Of a stretch of DNA of 64,000 nt, positions 35,235-45,284 are shown piece by piece (the first letter of the stretch is position 1; every line of letters begins with the position of its first letter). Position numbers and translations under genes: made by a program. The DNA is taken from the NCBI RefSeq assembly GCF_030814955.1, contig NZ_JAUSWB010000001.1:496001-560000 (forward strand), read 5' to 3'. The notes beneath the pieces are model-generated. The model was not told where the DNA came from and did not search any database. It saw only the letters and a program-made list of their open reading frames with translations. Origin of the DNA: Planomicrobium stackebrandtii (GTDB lineage: Bacteria; Bacillota; Bacilli; Bacillales_A; Planococcaceae).

Positions 35235-36269
35235 TTAAATGATATTTTCGTCGATTAATGCTTCTGCAATCTGCACCGAATTCAGTGCGGCACCCTTGAC
35301 CAAGTTGTCTGAAACGACCCATAGGTGGAAGCCATTCGGATTGTCCAGGTCCTGGCGGATACGCCCGACAAACACTTCGTCCAGTCCTGCAGCCATCAAC
35401 GGCATTGGGTAGACTTGGTTTGAAGGATCATCCATCAATTCAACACCTGGCGCATCGACCATTGCCTGTTTGATCTGTTCAACAGTTGCTGCGCCTTTAA
35501 GCTCGACATACACTGATTCTGAATGCCCTGTGACCACAGGCAGCCGCACGCATGTAGCTGCGACAGCCAAGGAATCGTCATGCATGATTTTCTTGGTTTC
35601 ATTGATCATTTTCATTTCTTCAAATGTGTAGCCGTTGTCTGTAAACTGATCGATTTGCGGAATCGCATTAAATGCAATCGGATAATGACGCGCGGCAGAC
35701 TTGACCGGCAGCATGTTCGCATCCGCCGTTTTGGCGTTGTCAAAATCAGCCGACTGGGCTTTTAGTTCATTAATGGCGTCAATGCCCGCTCCTGAAACGG
35801 CCTGATAGGTAGAGACGACAATTTTGGTCATGCCAAACTGCTCTTTCAACGGCTGCAAGGCGCAGACCATCTGGATGGTGGAACAGTTCGGGTTGGCGAT
35901 GATGCCCTTATGTAGAGAGAGGTCGCTTTTGTTCACTTCAGGTACGACAAGCGGCACTTCCTTGTCCATCCGGAATGCGCTGGTGTTGTCGATGACGATT
36001 GCCCCGCGCTTGACAGCTTCCGGCGCAAACTTTTCCGATACACTGCCGCCAGCACTGAACAACGCGATGTCGATGCCTTCAAATGATTCAGGTTTTGCTT
36101 CCTGAACGGTGAATGTTTTGCCGTTGAATCTAATTTCTTTACCGGCCGAACGGCTTGAAGACAAAAAGACAATGTCTTTTACCGGAAATTTCCGCTTCTC
36201 CAATTGATCTTTCATTTGTTGGCCAACTGCCCCTGTTGCTCCCATAATTGCTACGTTATATGTTTTCAC
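35235..36269 (-). CDS. asd: Aspartate-semialdehyde dehydrogenase
   Basis: A 344-residue NADPH enzyme converting aspartyl phosphate to aspartate semialdehyde, the branch point to lysine/diaminopimelate, threonine and methionine. The cofactor loop MGATGAVGQQM is at residues 9-19. Catalytic Cys129 is in NPNCSTIQ, and the active-site His is in RLPVVTGHSESVYVEL. I chose the GTG at 36269 (MKTYNVAIMG), 8 nt after GGAG; longer frames overlap the mlpA terminator. In B. subtilis dapG and dapA follow it directly; here rnjB follows, so those steps must be encoded elsewhere. Confidence 0.97.
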   Translation of the reverse strand: MKTYNVAIMGATGAVGQQMKDQLEKRKFPVKDIVFLSSSRSAGKEIRFNGKTFTVQEAKPESFEGIDIALFSAGGSVSEKFAPEAVKRGAIVIDNTSAFRMDKEVPLVVPEVNKSDLSLHKGIIANPNCSTIQMVCALQPLKEQFGMTKIVVSTYQAVSGAGIDAINELKAQSADFDNAKTADANMLPVKSAARHYPIAFNAIPQIDQFTDNGYTFEEMKMINETKKIMHDDSLAVAATCVRLPVVTGHSESVYVELKGAATVEQIKQAMVDAPGVELMDDPSNQVYPMPLMAAGLDEVFVGRIRQDLDNPNGFHLWVVSDNLVKGAALNSVQIAEALIDENII

Positions 36270-36337
36270 AATATTCGCTCCTTCAATGGTGATTTGAGTT
36301 ATTGTAACATAATTTAGTCTGCTAGAGAAACGAAACA

Positions 36338-36367
36338 ACAAAAAGCTCCCTTAAACTAAGAGAGCTT
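36338..36367 (-). terminator. mlpA terminator overlapping its stop codon
   Basis: The hairpin AAGCTC..CTTA / TAAG..GAGCTT spans the stop at 36351-36353 and is followed on the minus strand by TTTTTG. Confidence 0.7.
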
Positions 36368-37577
36368 CTTTCGGACGAATAATGGAAATGGCAGGTGACT
36401 TCACCAGAATATCCAGCAAGGATAAAACTTTTTCGAGTGATACAAGATCGATTTGCTCAAGTACTTCATCGTACGTTTGGTGTTTGCCCAGCAGCAATTC
36501 ATGTCTGCCGTTTCGGCTCATGCGGGCACTGGTGCTTTCTAGCCCCAGCATCAAGCTGCCTTTCAGCTGCTCTTTTGAGTCGGTGATTTCCTGCTGCGTA
36601 ATCCCTCCGTTTTTCAATTCTTTCAGCAAGCTCAAAATTACCTGCTGCATTTCAGCCATCTGTTCGTCTGAAGTTCCGCCGTATATCGCCAAGGTTCCGT
36701 GATCGGAGTAGGCTGAATGATACGAAAAGATCGAATAAGCCAAACCGCGTTGCTCCCGAATTTCCTGGAACAGCCTTGAAGACATCGAGCCGCCGATAAT
36801 ATTATTTAAAACAGTGATGTTATAAATATCAGGATCGTTTAGCGACAGCCCGGGAAATCCGAGGCATAGATGACCCTGTTCTGTTTCTTTGTTCTTTAAA
36901 GAGTAACCGGATGTAAAAACAGGCAGTTCATATTTTTTAGGACTTTCTTTCCTTTCAAAAGCACCAAACAACGCTTCAATCGTCTCCAGCAATGCTGGTG
37001 TAATATTGCCAGCTACCGAAACGACGGTGTTAGCTGGTGTGTAATGCCGGTCCATGTAATCGCGGATCTTCTCCGGTGTGAAGCTGGCGAGTGTTTCAGC
37101 GGTCCCAAGTATGGGTGCTCCGATCGAATTTTTCGGATACATGACGCGCCACAGCTGTTCGTGGACATCATCATCCGGCATATCTTCTGTCATGCTGATT
37201 TCCTCAAGAATGACTTGGCGTTCCTTATCGAACTCTACTGGATCCATTTGCGAATGGAACAGCATATCAGCTAATACAGCCACGGCATGTTCTGCATGAT
37301 GATCCAATACTTTAGCGTAATAGCAAGTATACTCTTTTGACGTATAGGCATTGATATCCCCGCCGATACGGTCAAATTCCCGGGCAATCTCCTTTGCTGT
37401 GCGCAGGTCAGTTCCTTTGAACAGCATATGTTCGATAAAATGCGTAATCCCGTTTTCTTCCGGAAGTTCATCACGGGAGCCATTATTGACAAAGACCCCT
37501 ACCGCTACTGAATGGAAATAGGGAATATGTTCGGAAACAATGCGCAATCCGTTTTTGCAAGTCTTAGTAGTCACCAT
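36351..37577 (-). CDS. mlpA: M16 zinc peptidase MlpA (YmxG)
   Basis: A 408-residue mitochondrial-processing-peptidase-like enzyme. The inverted zinc motif HFIEH is at residues 46-50 and the distal Glu is in ERQVILEEISM (about 123). The C-terminal half is the second M16 domain. It is predicted cytosolic with no signal. In B. subtilis the gene follows pnp and its product affects extracellular protease expression; the pnp-mlpA link is conserved here. I prefer the ATG at 37577 (MVTTKTCKNG), 9 nt after AGGAGG; upstream ATGs are within or too close to that site. Confidence 0.94.
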   Translation of the reverse strand: MVTTKTCKNGLRIVSEHIPYFHSVAVGVFVNNGSRDELPEENGITHFIEHMLFKGTDLRTAKEIAREFDRIGGDINAYTSKEYTCYYAKVLDHHAEHAVAVLADMLFHSQMDPVEFDKERQVILEEISMTEDMPDDDVHEQLWRVMYPKNSIGAPILGTAETLASFTPEKIRDYMDRHYTPANTVVSVAGNITPALLETIEALFGAFERKESPKKYELPVFTSGYSLKNKETEQGHLCLGFPGLSLNDPDIYNITVLNNIIGGSMSSRLFQEIREQRGLAYSIFSYHSAYSDHGTLAIYGGTSDEQMAEMQQVILSLLKELKNGGITQQEITDSKEQLKGSLMLGLESTSARMSRNGRHELLLGKHQTYDEVLEQIDLVSLEKVLSLLDILVKSPAISIIRPKEALLV

Positions 37578-37596
37578 GTGCATGTTCCTCCTCATA

Positions 37597-37626
37597 GTAA
37601 AAAATTGCCGACAAAGTCGGCAATTT
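37597..37626 (-). terminator. pnp terminator
   Basis: The hairpin AAATTGCCGAC / GTCGGCAATTT followed on the minus strand by TTTTTAC, between pnp and mlpA. Confidence 0.8.
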
Positions 37627-37636
37627 GAATGGTTGA

Positions 37637-39754
37637 TTATTCTTGGTTTTGTTTTTCTGCTGCTTCTTTTTGTTCTTTCAATACAATCTTACGTGATAAG
37701 TTTACACGTCCTTGGCGGTCAATTTCAATTACTTTGACTTGAAGAACCTGATCCATTTTCAGAACATCTTCAACTTCTTTTGTCCGTTCTTCCTGGATTT
37801 CAGAAATATGAAGAAGGCCATCTTTGCCTGGGAACAATTCCACGAAGGCACCGAACTTCTCAATGCGTTTTACTTTGCCTTCGTAGTATTCGCCGACTTT
37901 TGCTTCACGCACGATGTTTTCAATCATCGCTTTCGCTTTTGCATTCATTTCTTCGTCAACAGATGAAATGAAGATGGTGCCATCTTGTTCTGTATCAATC
38001 TTAACGCCTGTTTCATCAATGATTTTGTTGATCACTTTGCCGCCAGGTCCGATAACATCGCGGATCTTGTCAGGGTTGATCTTCACCATGATGATTTTAG
38101 GTGCGAATTTGGAAAGAGTTGTTCTAGGTTCAGCAATCGTTGCCAGCATCGATTCAAGGATGTGGATACGGCCGATTTGAGCCTGAGCCAATGCTTCTTC
38201 CAAAATTTCACGAGAAAGACCATCGATCTTAATGTCCATTTGAAGAGCCGTAATGCCTTTAGCAGTACCCGCCACTTTAAAGTCCATATCGCCAAGGTAA
38301 TCTTCCATGCCTTGGATATCAGACAACACGGTATAGTTATCGCCTTTTTTAACAAGACCCATCGCGATACCTGCTACTGGAGCTGACAATGGAACACCAG
38401 CATCCATCATAGCAAGCGTTGACGCACAGATGCTTGCCTGTGAAGTGGAACCATTTGATTCCAATACTTCCGCTACTAGACGGATTGTGTATGGAAAATC
38501 TTTTTCGTTTGGAATGACCGCTTCAAGCGCACGTTCTCCAAGTGCCCCGTGTCCAATTTCGCGGCGGCCAGGTCCACGAAGGAATCCGGTTTCGCCTACT
38601 GAGAACAACGGGAAGTTGTAATGATGCATAAAGCGTTTCGTATCTTCAATGCCAAGGCCGTCGATGATTTGAACATCACCTAAAGCGCCTAGTGTACAAA
38701 TGCTCATCGCCTGCGTTTGTCCACGCGTGAACAAACCAGAACCGTGTGTACGGTTTAAAATGCCGACTTCAGAAGATAATGGACGGATTTCAGAAGGCCC
38801 ACGGCCATCCGGACGGATTTTCTCGTCAGTGATCAAACGGCGAACTTCATCTTTAACCATTTTATCAAGAATTTGGCCAGCTTGTTTTTTCACTGCATCG
38901 TCCGATTCTTCGTAAGATGCCATCGCGCGGGCTTTAACTTCATCAATCGCTTCATTGCGCGCTTGTTTTTCATTGATTTGGACAGCCGCATTCAAATCCG
39001 CTTCTACAGCTTCTTTAAGTGAGCTTGTCAATTCTGCATCTAGTTCGTAAAGCTGGATATCAGTTTTATCTTTTCCGACTTCAGCAGCAATCTGTTCCTG
39101 GAAAGCAATCAATTTCTTGATTTCTTCGTGGCCGAACATGATCGCTTCCAAAATGATTTCTTCAGAAACTTCTTTCGCTCCTGCTTCCACCATATTGATG
39201 GCCTCTTTTGTTCCGGCAACCGTCAAGTTGATCGAGCTCTTGTCAAGCTGGTCATTTGTCGGGTTGATGATGAATTGTCCATCGATCAAGCCAACGATTA
39301 CTCCAGCAATCGGTCCACCGAATGGAATATCGGAAATCATTAACGCTAATGAAGAGCCGAACATGGCAGCCATTTCTGAAGGGCAATCCTGATCGACTGA
39401 CATAACCATTGAAATAACCTGTACTTCATTACGGAAGCCATCCGGAAATAGCGGGCGGATTGGACGGTCGATCAAACGGCTTGTCAACGTCGCTTTTTCA
39501 GAAGGACGTCCTTCGCGTTTGATAAATCCGCCTGGAATTTTGCCGACAGCGTATAGACGCTCTTCGTAGTTTACTGTCAGTGGAAAGAAATCCAGTGGTT
39601 TTGGAGTTTTTGAAGCGGTTGCAGTTGAAAGAACTGCTGTATCACCATAACGGATCAATGCTGCTCCGTTTGCTTGTTTTGCCAATTGGCCGACCTCAAC
39701 CTGTAATTCACGGCCTGCCCAATCAAGTGTGTAAACTTTTTTTGTTTGCTCCAT
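37637..39754 (-). CDS. pnp: Polyribonucleotide nucleotidyltransferase (PNPase)
   Basis: A 705-residue phosphorolytic 3'-5' exoribonuclease forming trimers. Two RNase PH domains (about 1-215 and 310-540; [20 protein letters not shown] and the active-site [17 protein letters not shown]) surround a helical linker. A KH domain ([16 protein letters not shown], about 560) and an S1 domain ([20 protein letters not shown], about 625) follow. It works with RNase Y and J in mRNA decay. It follows rpsO as in most Bacillales and has a strong promoter at 39791-39819. Confidence 0.98.
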   Translation of the reverse strand: MEQTKKVYTLDWAGRELQVEVGQLAKQANGAALIRYGDTAVLSTATASKTPKPLDFFPLTVNYEERLYAVGKIPGGFIKREGRPSEKATLTSRLIDRPIRPLFPDGFRNEVQVISMVMSVDQDCPSEMAAMFGSSLALMISDIPFGGPIAGVIVGLIDGQFIINPTNDQLDKSSINLTVAGTKEAINMVEAGAKEVSEEIILEAIMFGHEEIKKLIAFQEQIAAEVGKDKTDIQLYELDAELTSSLKEAVEADLNAAVQINEKQARNEAIDEVKARAMASYEESDDAVKKQAGQILDKMVKDEVRRLITDEKIRPDGRGPSEIRPLSSEVGILNRTHGSGLFTRGQTQAMSICTLGALGDVQIIDGLGIEDTKRFMHHYNFPLFSVGETGFLRGPGRREIGHGALGERALEAVIPNEKDFPYTIRLVAEVLESNGSTSQASICASTLAMMDAGVPLSAPVAGIAMGLVKKGDNYTVLSDIQGMEDYLGDMDFKVAGTAKGITALQMDIKIDGLSREILEEALAQAQIGRIHILESMLATIAEPRTTLSKFAPKIIMVKINPDKIRDVIGPGGKVINKIIDETGVKIDTEQDGTIFISSVDEEMNAKAKAMIENIVREAKVGEYYEGKVKRIEKFGAFVELFPGKDGLLHISEIQEERTKEVEDVLKMDQVLQVKVIEIDRQGRVNLSRKIVLKEQKEAAEKQNQE

Positions 39755-39790
39755 AATATCGAGCTCCTCTCTATTACCTTGTTTCTATAT

Positions 39791-39819
39791 ACTATATGTA
39801 TCCATTAGTAGTGTATCAA
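39791..39819 (-). promoter_or_regulatory. pnp promoter
   Basis: On the minus strand TTGATA (39814-39819) and TATAGT (39791-39796) are 17 bp apart, 36 nt before the pnp start codon. Confidence 0.75.
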
Positions 39820-39867
39820 AAATGCATCCGGTGTGCGATGCGCCAGATTAAAGTTTTATCCATAAAG

Positions 39868-39894
39868 AAAAAGCGGGACGAATCCCGCTTTTTT
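39868..39894 (-). terminator. rpsO terminator
   Basis: AAAAAGCGGGA pairs with TCCCGCTTTTTT around a four-base loop, directly behind rpsO. Confidence 0.88.
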
Positions 39895-39904
39895 CTGTTT
39901 GCTA

Positions 39905-40174
39905 TTAACGGCGTAGGCCAAGTCTTGCGATTAACTCGCGGTAGCGAGCTACTTCGTTTTCACGTAAGTATTTCAGCAAGTTACGACGGCGTCCAACCAT
40001 TTTGAATAGACCACGACGTGAGTGATGATCTTTTTTGTGAGTACGTAAGTGCTCATTCAAGTTGTTGATGTCTTCTGTAAGAATGGCGATTTGAATTTCT
40101 GCAGACCCAGTATCAGTGTCATGCACTTTGTATTCATTGATCAATTCATTTTTACGTTCTTGTGTGATTGCCAT
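39905..40174 (-). CDS. rpsO: 30S ribosomal protein S15
   Basis: 89 residues, an early 16S-binding protein of the 30S platform. It begins [15 protein letters not shown] and contains [20 protein letters not shown] and the RNA-contacting [19 protein letters not shown] chose the ATG at 40174 after AGGAGGTGG; a longer frame adds 28 residues without support. It has its own promoter (40272-40300) and terminator. In related bacteria the 5' leader mediates autorepression; about 90 nt of leader is available here but I cannot prove the fold. Confidence 0.98.
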   Translation of the reverse strand: MAITQERKNELINEYKVHDTDTGSAEIQIAILTEDINNLNEHLRTHKKDHHSRRGLFKMVGRRRNLLKYLRENEVARYRELIARLGLRR

Positions 40175-40271
40175 ACTGTTTCCACCTCCTAATTTCTGAT
40201 ATCCCCAATTACCGAGCAAACGTTGGTGATTCGATTTGCCAAGCAACGGTTTGTACATTCAGTACTCATAA

Positions 40272-40300
40272 ATAATAGCATAAGGCTTTTTCAAAATCAA
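40272..40300 (-). promoter_or_regulatory. rpsO promoter
   Basis: On the minus strand TTGATT (40295-40300) and TATTAT (40272-40277) are 17 bp apart, between ribF and rpsO. Confidence 0.65.
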
Positions 40301-40309
40301 CTGCACCGG

Positions 40310-41260
40310 CTAATTAATGGCTGCAAAAAACCTTTCGGCTGTCTCTTTGTCCCGCTGAATCTGCGCCTTCAACTCGTCGATGCCCGAAAATTTCTGCTCA
40401 TCCCGGATCCGTTCATGCCATTCGACTTCTACCATTTCCCCGTAGATCGACTTGTCAAAATCGAGGATATGGACTTCGATCACTTGTTTTTTTACATCTG
40501 GATTATTGAAGGTCGGTTTGTAGCCGATGTTGCAGACACCGTTGTAAAATTGCCCTTGCACCTGAATTCTGACGGCGTAGACGCCGCGGCTTGGCACGAT
40601 GGCACCAAGCTCGGGTTCTACGTTAGCTGTCGGAAAACCAATAGTGCGGCCGCGCTTGTCGCCATTGACAACGGTGCCGATTACCCGGAACGGACGACCC
40701 AGAAGGTGGCATACCTGATCAACGGTGCCTTGCTTTAATAATTCGCGGATGCGCGTCGAGCTGATTTTTTCATCACCTGCTTCTTGCTTATCGATCACTG
40801 TGACATCGTAAAAGCTTTCGGCAGCTCTTTTCATCAACGCCATATCGCCTTTGCCCCTGCTGCCAAATGAAAAATCAAATCCAGCAGTAACATGCCTTAC
40901 ATTGAGGCCTTTAATAAAAATCTCGATAAATTCCTCAGGGGTCAATTTGGCGAATTCGGATGTAAAGCGGACAATAAAGCAGTAATCCACGCCCATCTCT
41001 TCCAGTATCTCCATTTTTTGCTGCATGGGCGTGATGTAGAAGACTTCTTCTTTGCGTCCGCCAAGCACCAGAGACGGATGCGGATCAAAGGTCATGACTG
41101 CGGACTTGATGTTTTTTTCTACAGCCTGTTCCATTGCTTCGCCTATAACCCGCTGATGCCCTTTATGTACCCCGTCAAAAAAGCCGAGCGCCAGCGACAA
41201 AGGACCGGTTTCGCTATCAGGTTTTACGTGAATTGGATAACTCAAATGAATAATTTCCAT
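40310..41260 (-). CDS. ribF: Bifunctional riboflavin kinase / FAD synthetase
   Basis: A 316-residue enzyme (ribC in B. subtilis) that makes FMN and FAD. The N-terminal nucleotidyltransferase has LGFFDGVHKGHQRVI (about residue 26) and SSTRIRELL (about 165). The C-terminal flavokinase has GRTIGFPTANVEP (about 205) and GVYAVRI. It starts 2 nt behind truB in the usual truB-ribF order. No FMN riboswitch is seen upstream. Confidence 0.97.
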   Translation of the reverse strand: MEIIHLSYPIHVKPDSETGPLSLALGFFDGVHKGHQRVIGEAMEQAVEKNIKSAVMTFDPHPSLVLGGRKEEVFYITPMQQKMEILEEMGVDYCFIVRFTSEFAKLTPEEFIEIFIKGLNVRHVTAGFDFSFGSRGKGDMALMKRAAESFYDVTVIDKQEAGDEKISSTRIRELLKQGTVDQVCHLLGRPFRVIGTVVNGDKRGRTIGFPTANVEPELGAIVPSRGVYAVRIQVQGQFYNGVCNIGYKPTFNNPDVKKQVIEVHILDFDKSIYGEMVEVEWHERIRDEQKFSGIDELKAQIQRDKETAERFFAAIN

Positions 41261-41261
41261 C

Positions 41262-42191
41262 TTACACCTCGTCTGCTGTCGGAAAACCGAACATTTTTTC
41301 AGGTTTCATCTTGTCCGCTTTTTCAGGATGATTTTTATAAAGTGCTACAGGCTGCCCCTTATACGTCAATACCACAAATCCCATTTGATCGAGTATGGCA
41401 TGGCGTGCCAGCACCTGACCATTTTTCACAGCAAAAATCTGCTTAGGTTCAATCTCCATAAATGGAAACGCACTTAAGCCATAGCTGAGCGGTTTCAAAA
41501 TGTCGCCGATATGTCCATTTTGAGCAAGTTCGGCCACTTCGGCAAGCGTGACACAATCTTTTTGGCTGAATTTACCGGATTCTGTTCGGGTAAGCCTAGA
41601 CATATGTGCAGGATAGCCTAATGCTTCTCCAATCTGCACGGCTAATGTTCGGATGTATGTTCCTTTGCCGCAACGGATGCGGATATTGAACTTAATCTCC
41701 TGTCCTGCCCATTGCTGATCATCATCCAGCAACTCAATCGAGTCGATGCGAACTGTGCGCTCCGGACGTTCAACAGGAAGTCCCTGGCGCGCGTACTCAT
41801 AAAGTTTCTTGCCATTTACTTTAACCGCCGAATACATGGGCGGAATTTGTTTGATGCTTCCTGTCAGCCCAAACAATGCCACTTCGACTTGCTCCCGTGT
41901 AATATGCTTCTCTGAATCGTCCGTGTCCACTGTTTCTCCAGTCGCATCTTCCGTTTCAGTCGAATAGCCGATTGTCACTTCCGCTTCATAAGTCTTTCCC
42001 TGGTCGGTGATGTATTCAGCAACTTTGGTCGTGTTGCCGATGCAGATTGGCAGCACGCCATCCACTTCAGGATCCAGCGTCCCGGTATGTCCGACCTTTT
42101 TTGTTTGCAGGATTTTTCTCAATTTAAAAACACAGTCATGGGAGGTCATCCCTTTTTCTTTCCATAATGGAAGAATTCCATTTAGCGCCAT
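41262..42191 (-). CDS. truB: tRNA pseudouridine(55) synthase TruB
   Basis: A 309-residue enzyme making pseudouridine 55 in the T-loop of tRNAs. The catalytic Asp40 is in HTGTLDPEVDGVLP, preceded by KEKGMTSHDCV and followed by KTYEAEVTIGYSTETEDATG. A C-terminal PUA-like domain (FMEIEPKQIFAVKNGQVLAR, about 235) binds the tRNA. I chose the ATG at 42191 (MALNGILPLW) after GGAG; the much longer upstream frame covers the rbfA terminator and is spurious. Partner genes are rbfA and ribF. Confidence 0.97.
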   Translation of the reverse strand: MALNGILPLWKEKGMTSHDCVFKLRKILQTKKVGHTGTLDPEVDGVLPICIGNTTKVAEYITDQGKTYEAEVTIGYSTETEDATGETVDTDDSEKHITREQVEVALFGLTGSIKQIPPMYSAVKVNGKKLYEYARQGLPVERPERTVRIDSIELLDDDQQWAGQEIKFNIRIRCGKGTYIRTLAVQIGEALGYPAHMSRLTRTESGKFSQKDCVTLAEVAELAQNGHIGDILKPLSYGLSAFPFMEIEPKQIFAVKNGQVLARHAILDQMGFVVLTYKGQPVALYKNHPEKADKMKPEKMFGFPTADEV

Positions 42192-42212
42192 AATCCATAG
42201 CTCCTTTGTTTG

Positions 42213-42254
42213 ATGCAAAAAAAAGCCTGCTATCTGGAATAGACAGCAGGCTTT
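42213..42254 (-). terminator. rbfA terminator
   Basis: The hairpin AAAGCCTGCT..TCT / AGA..AGCAGGCTTT followed on the minus strand by a T-run. It lies between rbfA and truB. Confidence 0.8.
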
Positions 42255-42258
42255 GATT

Positions 42259-42609
42259 TTAATCTTCTTTTGGTTCTTGAATGTCACGCAACAGCGAATC
42301 AATCCGATTGCCGTAAGCAACAGATGAATCGATTTCGAAAGACAGTTCAGGAGTTTTACGAAGACGGATCCGCTGTCCAATTTCAGAACGGATAAATCCT
42401 TTTGACTTCGTTAACCCAAGCAATGTCTGCTCTTTTGCGTGGTCTTCGCCTAAAACGCTGATGTATACAGTTGCCTGCTGGAGATCTCCTGTAACTTCAA
42501 CATCTGTTACAGTGACAAATCCGATACGTGGATCTTTCAGTTTTCGGCTGATGATATCGCTGAGCTCTTTTTTCATCTGCTCAGCTACACGATTCGCGCG
42601 CATTGTCAT
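42259..42609 (-). CDS. rbfA: Ribosome-binding factor A
   Basis: A 116-residue KH-type protein that aids late 30S maturation and cold growth. The family pattern is clear: [18 protein letters not shown] at the start, [20 protein letters not shown] (about 26-45) and the C-terminal [19 protein letters not shown] lies 7 nt before the ATG. It is the last gene of the rimP-nusA-ylxRQ-infB-ylxP-rbfA operon before a terminator. Confidence 0.97.
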   Translation of the reverse strand: MTMRANRVAEQMKKELSDIISRKLKDPRIGFVTVTDVEVTGDLQQATVYISVLGEDHAKEQTLLGLTKSKGFIRSEIGQRIRLRKTPELSFEIDSSVAYGNRIDSLLRDIQEPKED

Positions 42610-42627
42610 TGCTAATCCACCTCGTTC

Positions 42628-42906
42628 TTACAAATATTCTTTTTCAATCTCCAAGCATTCCCACGCAGGATTGCTTTCCAGATAGTAGAGTACCTGCGCC
42701 ATTTCTTTATCTGCCACCTCTTTTGAGGATGACACAATTACAAAGGCGATGCGGGTCCGCTGCCAAACATTCTGGTGATCAATCTCTGCTGCGGAAACGT
42801 TGAATTTCTGCCTGCTGCGGGTCAGCATGCTTTTCACCACTGCCCGCTTATCTTTTAACGAATGTGCCGTTGGAATGAAAAATTCGCATTCCATGTACAG
42901 GATCAT
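42628..42906 (-). CDS. ylxP: DUF503 protein YlxP
   Basis: 92 residues, a small ferredoxin-like-fold protein of the YlxP family with unknown function, suspected of a role in ribosome maturation. The family pattern [18 protein letters not shown] (about 10-27) is visible. It overlaps the infB stop in ATGA and is followed by rbfA, the standard order. Confidence 0.93.
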   Translation of the reverse strand: MILYMECEFFIPTAHSLKDKRAVVKSMLTRSRQKFNVSAAEIDHQNVWQRTRIAFVIVSSSKEVADKEMAQVLYYLESNPAWECLEIEKEYL

Positions 42907-45284
42907 TTACGTTCGATTTCTTCCATAACGTAAGCTTCGATAATATCCAATTCTTTCACATCATTGAAGTTTTTGATGGTAATTCCGCATTCGTAGCCTT
43001 TTGCCACTTCTTTGGCATCGTCTTTAAAGCGCTTCAAGGTATCGATTTCACCTTCGAATACAACAATGCCTTCACGAATGACACGAACGCCGCTGTCTCT
43101 CGTGATTTTGCCTTCTGTTACATAGCTTCCGGCAATTGTTCCGACTTTAGAAACTTTAAACGTGCTGCGGATTTCTGCTTGGCCGATAATTTTTTCTTCA
43201 AATTCCGGATCAAGCAATCCTTTCATCGCAAATTCAATTTCTTCGATCACTTTATAAATGATGCGGTGTAGACGGATGTCTACGCCTTCTGCATCAGCAG
43301 CGCGTTTCGCGTTTGCATCAGGACGGACGTTGAATCCAATAACGATGGCATTAGATGCAGCCGCCAATGAAATATCAGATTCTGTGATAGCACCAGCGCC
43401 TGTGTGGATGATCTTCACATTAACGCCTTCAACATCAATTTTCAGAAGAGACGCAGCCATTGCTTCAACTGCTCCTTGAACGTCAGCTTTGACAATCAAG
43501 TTCAATTCTTTCATCTCGCCTTGTTTCAATTGATCAAACAAGTTATCAAGCGTTACCCGTGTTTTTTCAGAACGCTGAACTTGAAGCGCTGAAGTAGCAC
43601 GCGTTTCTCCCACTTGACGAGCTGTTTTTTCATCTTCAAAGACAACAAAGCGATCTCCTGCTTGAGGTACATCATTCAAACCTGTGATTTCAACCGGTGT
43701 TGATGGACCAGCCTCTTTTACGCGGCGGCCAAGGTCAGATACCATTGCACGAACGCGGCCGAAAGTATTGCCGACAACGATTGGGTCTCCAACTTTTAAT
43801 GTTCCATCTTGCACAAGTAGTGTAGCTACTGAACCGCGGCCTTTATCAAGCTCCGCTTCAATAACCGTACCAATCGCACGGCGTGCAGGGTTGGCTTTTA
43901 GTTCGCCGACCTCTGATACCAATAAGATCATTTCAAGCAATGAATCGATGCCGTCGCCTTTCAAAGCGGAAATCGGTACGAAAATCGTATCGCCGCCCCA
44001 AGCTTCGGGAACCAATCCATGGTCTGTCAATTCCTGCATAACACGGTCAGGATTTGCACTAGGCTTATCCATTTTGTTGACTGCAATGATAATTGGAACC
44101 TCTGCTGCTTTGGCGTGGTTGATTGCTTCAACCGTTTGCGGCATAACGCCGTCATCAGCTGCAACAACGATAATCGCAAGATCCGTTACTTTAGCTCCAC
44201 GAGCACGCATTGTTGTAAAAGCTGCGTGTCCAGGTGTATCAAGGAACGTGATTTTTTTGCCGTTATCGACTACCTGGTATGCGCCGATATGCTGTGTAAT
44301 TCCGCCTGCTTCTCCTGCCGTCACTTTCGTGTGGCGGATTGAGTCAAGCAAAGTCGTTTTACCATGGTCAACGTGTCCCATGATGGTTACGACCGGTGGA
44401 CGTTCTTGGTTAAGGCTTTCGTCTTCCGGTTCAAAGTAAACTTCAAGATCGGTTTTATCCACCAAGATCTCTTCTTCTACTTCAACTTCGTACTCAGCAC
44501 AGATCAATTCGATTGCATCTTTATCCAACTCTTGGTTAATGGTCGCCATTACACCAAGCATGAATAATTTTTTGATGATTTCAGACGGCTCGCGTCCTAA
44601 TTTTTTCGCCAGCTCAGCTACTGTCAACGACTCGCTGAAAGTGATTTTAGCTGGTAATTCTTTTTCTTTTTTAGGCATTGGCGGCAACGGATTTACCGGT
44701 TGCTGCTGCTTCCCTTTGCGGTTGCGGTTTTGGAAGCCGCTGCGGTTTCCGCCGCCTGGACGTCCTGAAGAACGCTGGCCAGGACCTGCTGTAGGTTTAG
44801 CTGCTTTTGGAGTAAAGTTGGAACCTGTTTTCGCAGGTGTAGTTGGTCGTTGGCCATTCCCTTGTGAACGGGATTGCCCTTGACTCGGTGCTGCTGCCGG
44901 ACGTGATTGGCTTTGTCCTGATGGACGCGACTGCCCGCCTTGTGATGGGCGTGATTGCCCTTGGCTTGATGGACGCGACTGTCCGCCCTGCGATGGACGC
45001 GATTGCCCTTGGCTTGATGGACGTGATTGCCCTCCTTGCGATGGGCGTGATTGTCCACTTTGTGCCGGACGTGATTGCCCTTGGCTTGATGGACGTGATG
45101 GTGCTTGCGGACGCTGTCCAGCCGAAGCATTTTTGTATATGCTGTCTAACTTCGATACAGCATTGTCTTCTAATGTAGCCATATGGTTTTGTACGGTAAT
45201 ATTATGTTTAGACAACTCATTAATAATCTCTTTGCTTGGCTTGTCTACCTTCTTAGCGTATTCATGTACTCGAATTTTGGTCAT
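42903..45284 (-). CDS. infB: Translation initiation factor IF-2
   Basis: A 793-residue GTPase that brings initiator tRNA to the 30S subunit. An N-terminal IF2_N domain (residues 1-50) is followed by a Gln/Ser/Arg/Pro/Gly repeat linker (57-147), a second IF2_N region (about 215-270) and the G domain. The G domain has [21 protein letters not shown] and NKMDKP. Domains II-IV complete it. It sits in the nusA operon. The linker repeat is the only variable part and appears to have grown by slippage or unequal exchange. Confidence 0.98.
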   Translation of the reverse strand: MTKIRVHEYAKKVDKPSKEIINELSKHNITVQNHMATLEDNAVSKLDSIYKNASAGQRPQAPSRPSSQGQSRPAQSGQSRPSQGGQSRPSSQGQSRPSQGGQSRPSSQGQSRPSQGGQSRPSGQSQSRPAAAPSQGQSRSQGNGQRPTTPAKTGSNFTPKAAKPTAGPGQRSSGRPGGGNRSGFQNRNRKGKQQQPVNPLPPMPKKEKELPAKITFSESLTVAELAKKLGREPSEIIKKLFMLGVMATINQELDKDAIELICAEYEVEVEEEILVDKTDLEVYFEPEDESLNQERPPVVTIMGHVDHGKTTLLDSIRHTKVTAGEAGGITQHIGAYQVVDNGKKITFLDTPGHAAFTTMRARGAKVTDLAIIVVAADDGVMPQTVEAINHAKAAEVPIIIAVNKMDKPSANPDRVMQELTDHGLVPEAWGGDTIFVPISALKGDGIDSLLEMILLVSEVGELKANPARRAIGTVIEAELDKGRGSVATLLVQDGTLKVGDPIVVGNTFGRVRAMVSDLGRRVKEAGPSTPVEITGLNDVPQAGDRFVVFEDEKTARQVGETRATSALQVQRSEKTRVTLDNLFDQLKQGEMKELNLIVKADVQGAVEAMAASLLKIDVEGVNVKIIHTGAGAITESDISLAAASNAIVIGFNVRPDANAKRAADAEGVDIRLHRIIYKVIEEIEFAMKGLLDPEFEEKIIGQAEIRSTFKVSKVGTIAGSYVTEGKITRDSGVRVIREGIVVFEGEIDTLKRFKDDAKEVAKGYECGITIKNFNDVKELDIIEAYVMEEIERK
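44844..45116 (-). repeat. Tandem coding repeat in the IF-2 linker
   Basis: Residues 57-147 of IF-2 are made of tandem copies based on [16 protein letters not shown] (16 residues, 48 bp), clearest between about residues 68 and 122. At DNA level the copies share GGACGCGACTG/GGACGTGATTG-like blocks. Confidence 0.85.

Noticed and set aside
40200..41300. FMN riboswitch near ribF
   Set aside because: ribF follows truB after 2 nt; there is no leader to hold one.
42192..42380. 63-residue N-terminal extension of truB
   Set aside because: It covers the rbfA terminator and reads no conserved sequence; the family start is the ATG at 42191.
43684..44439. 251-residue plus-strand frame
   Set aside because: It is antisense to the infB G domain; composition is that of a shadow frame.
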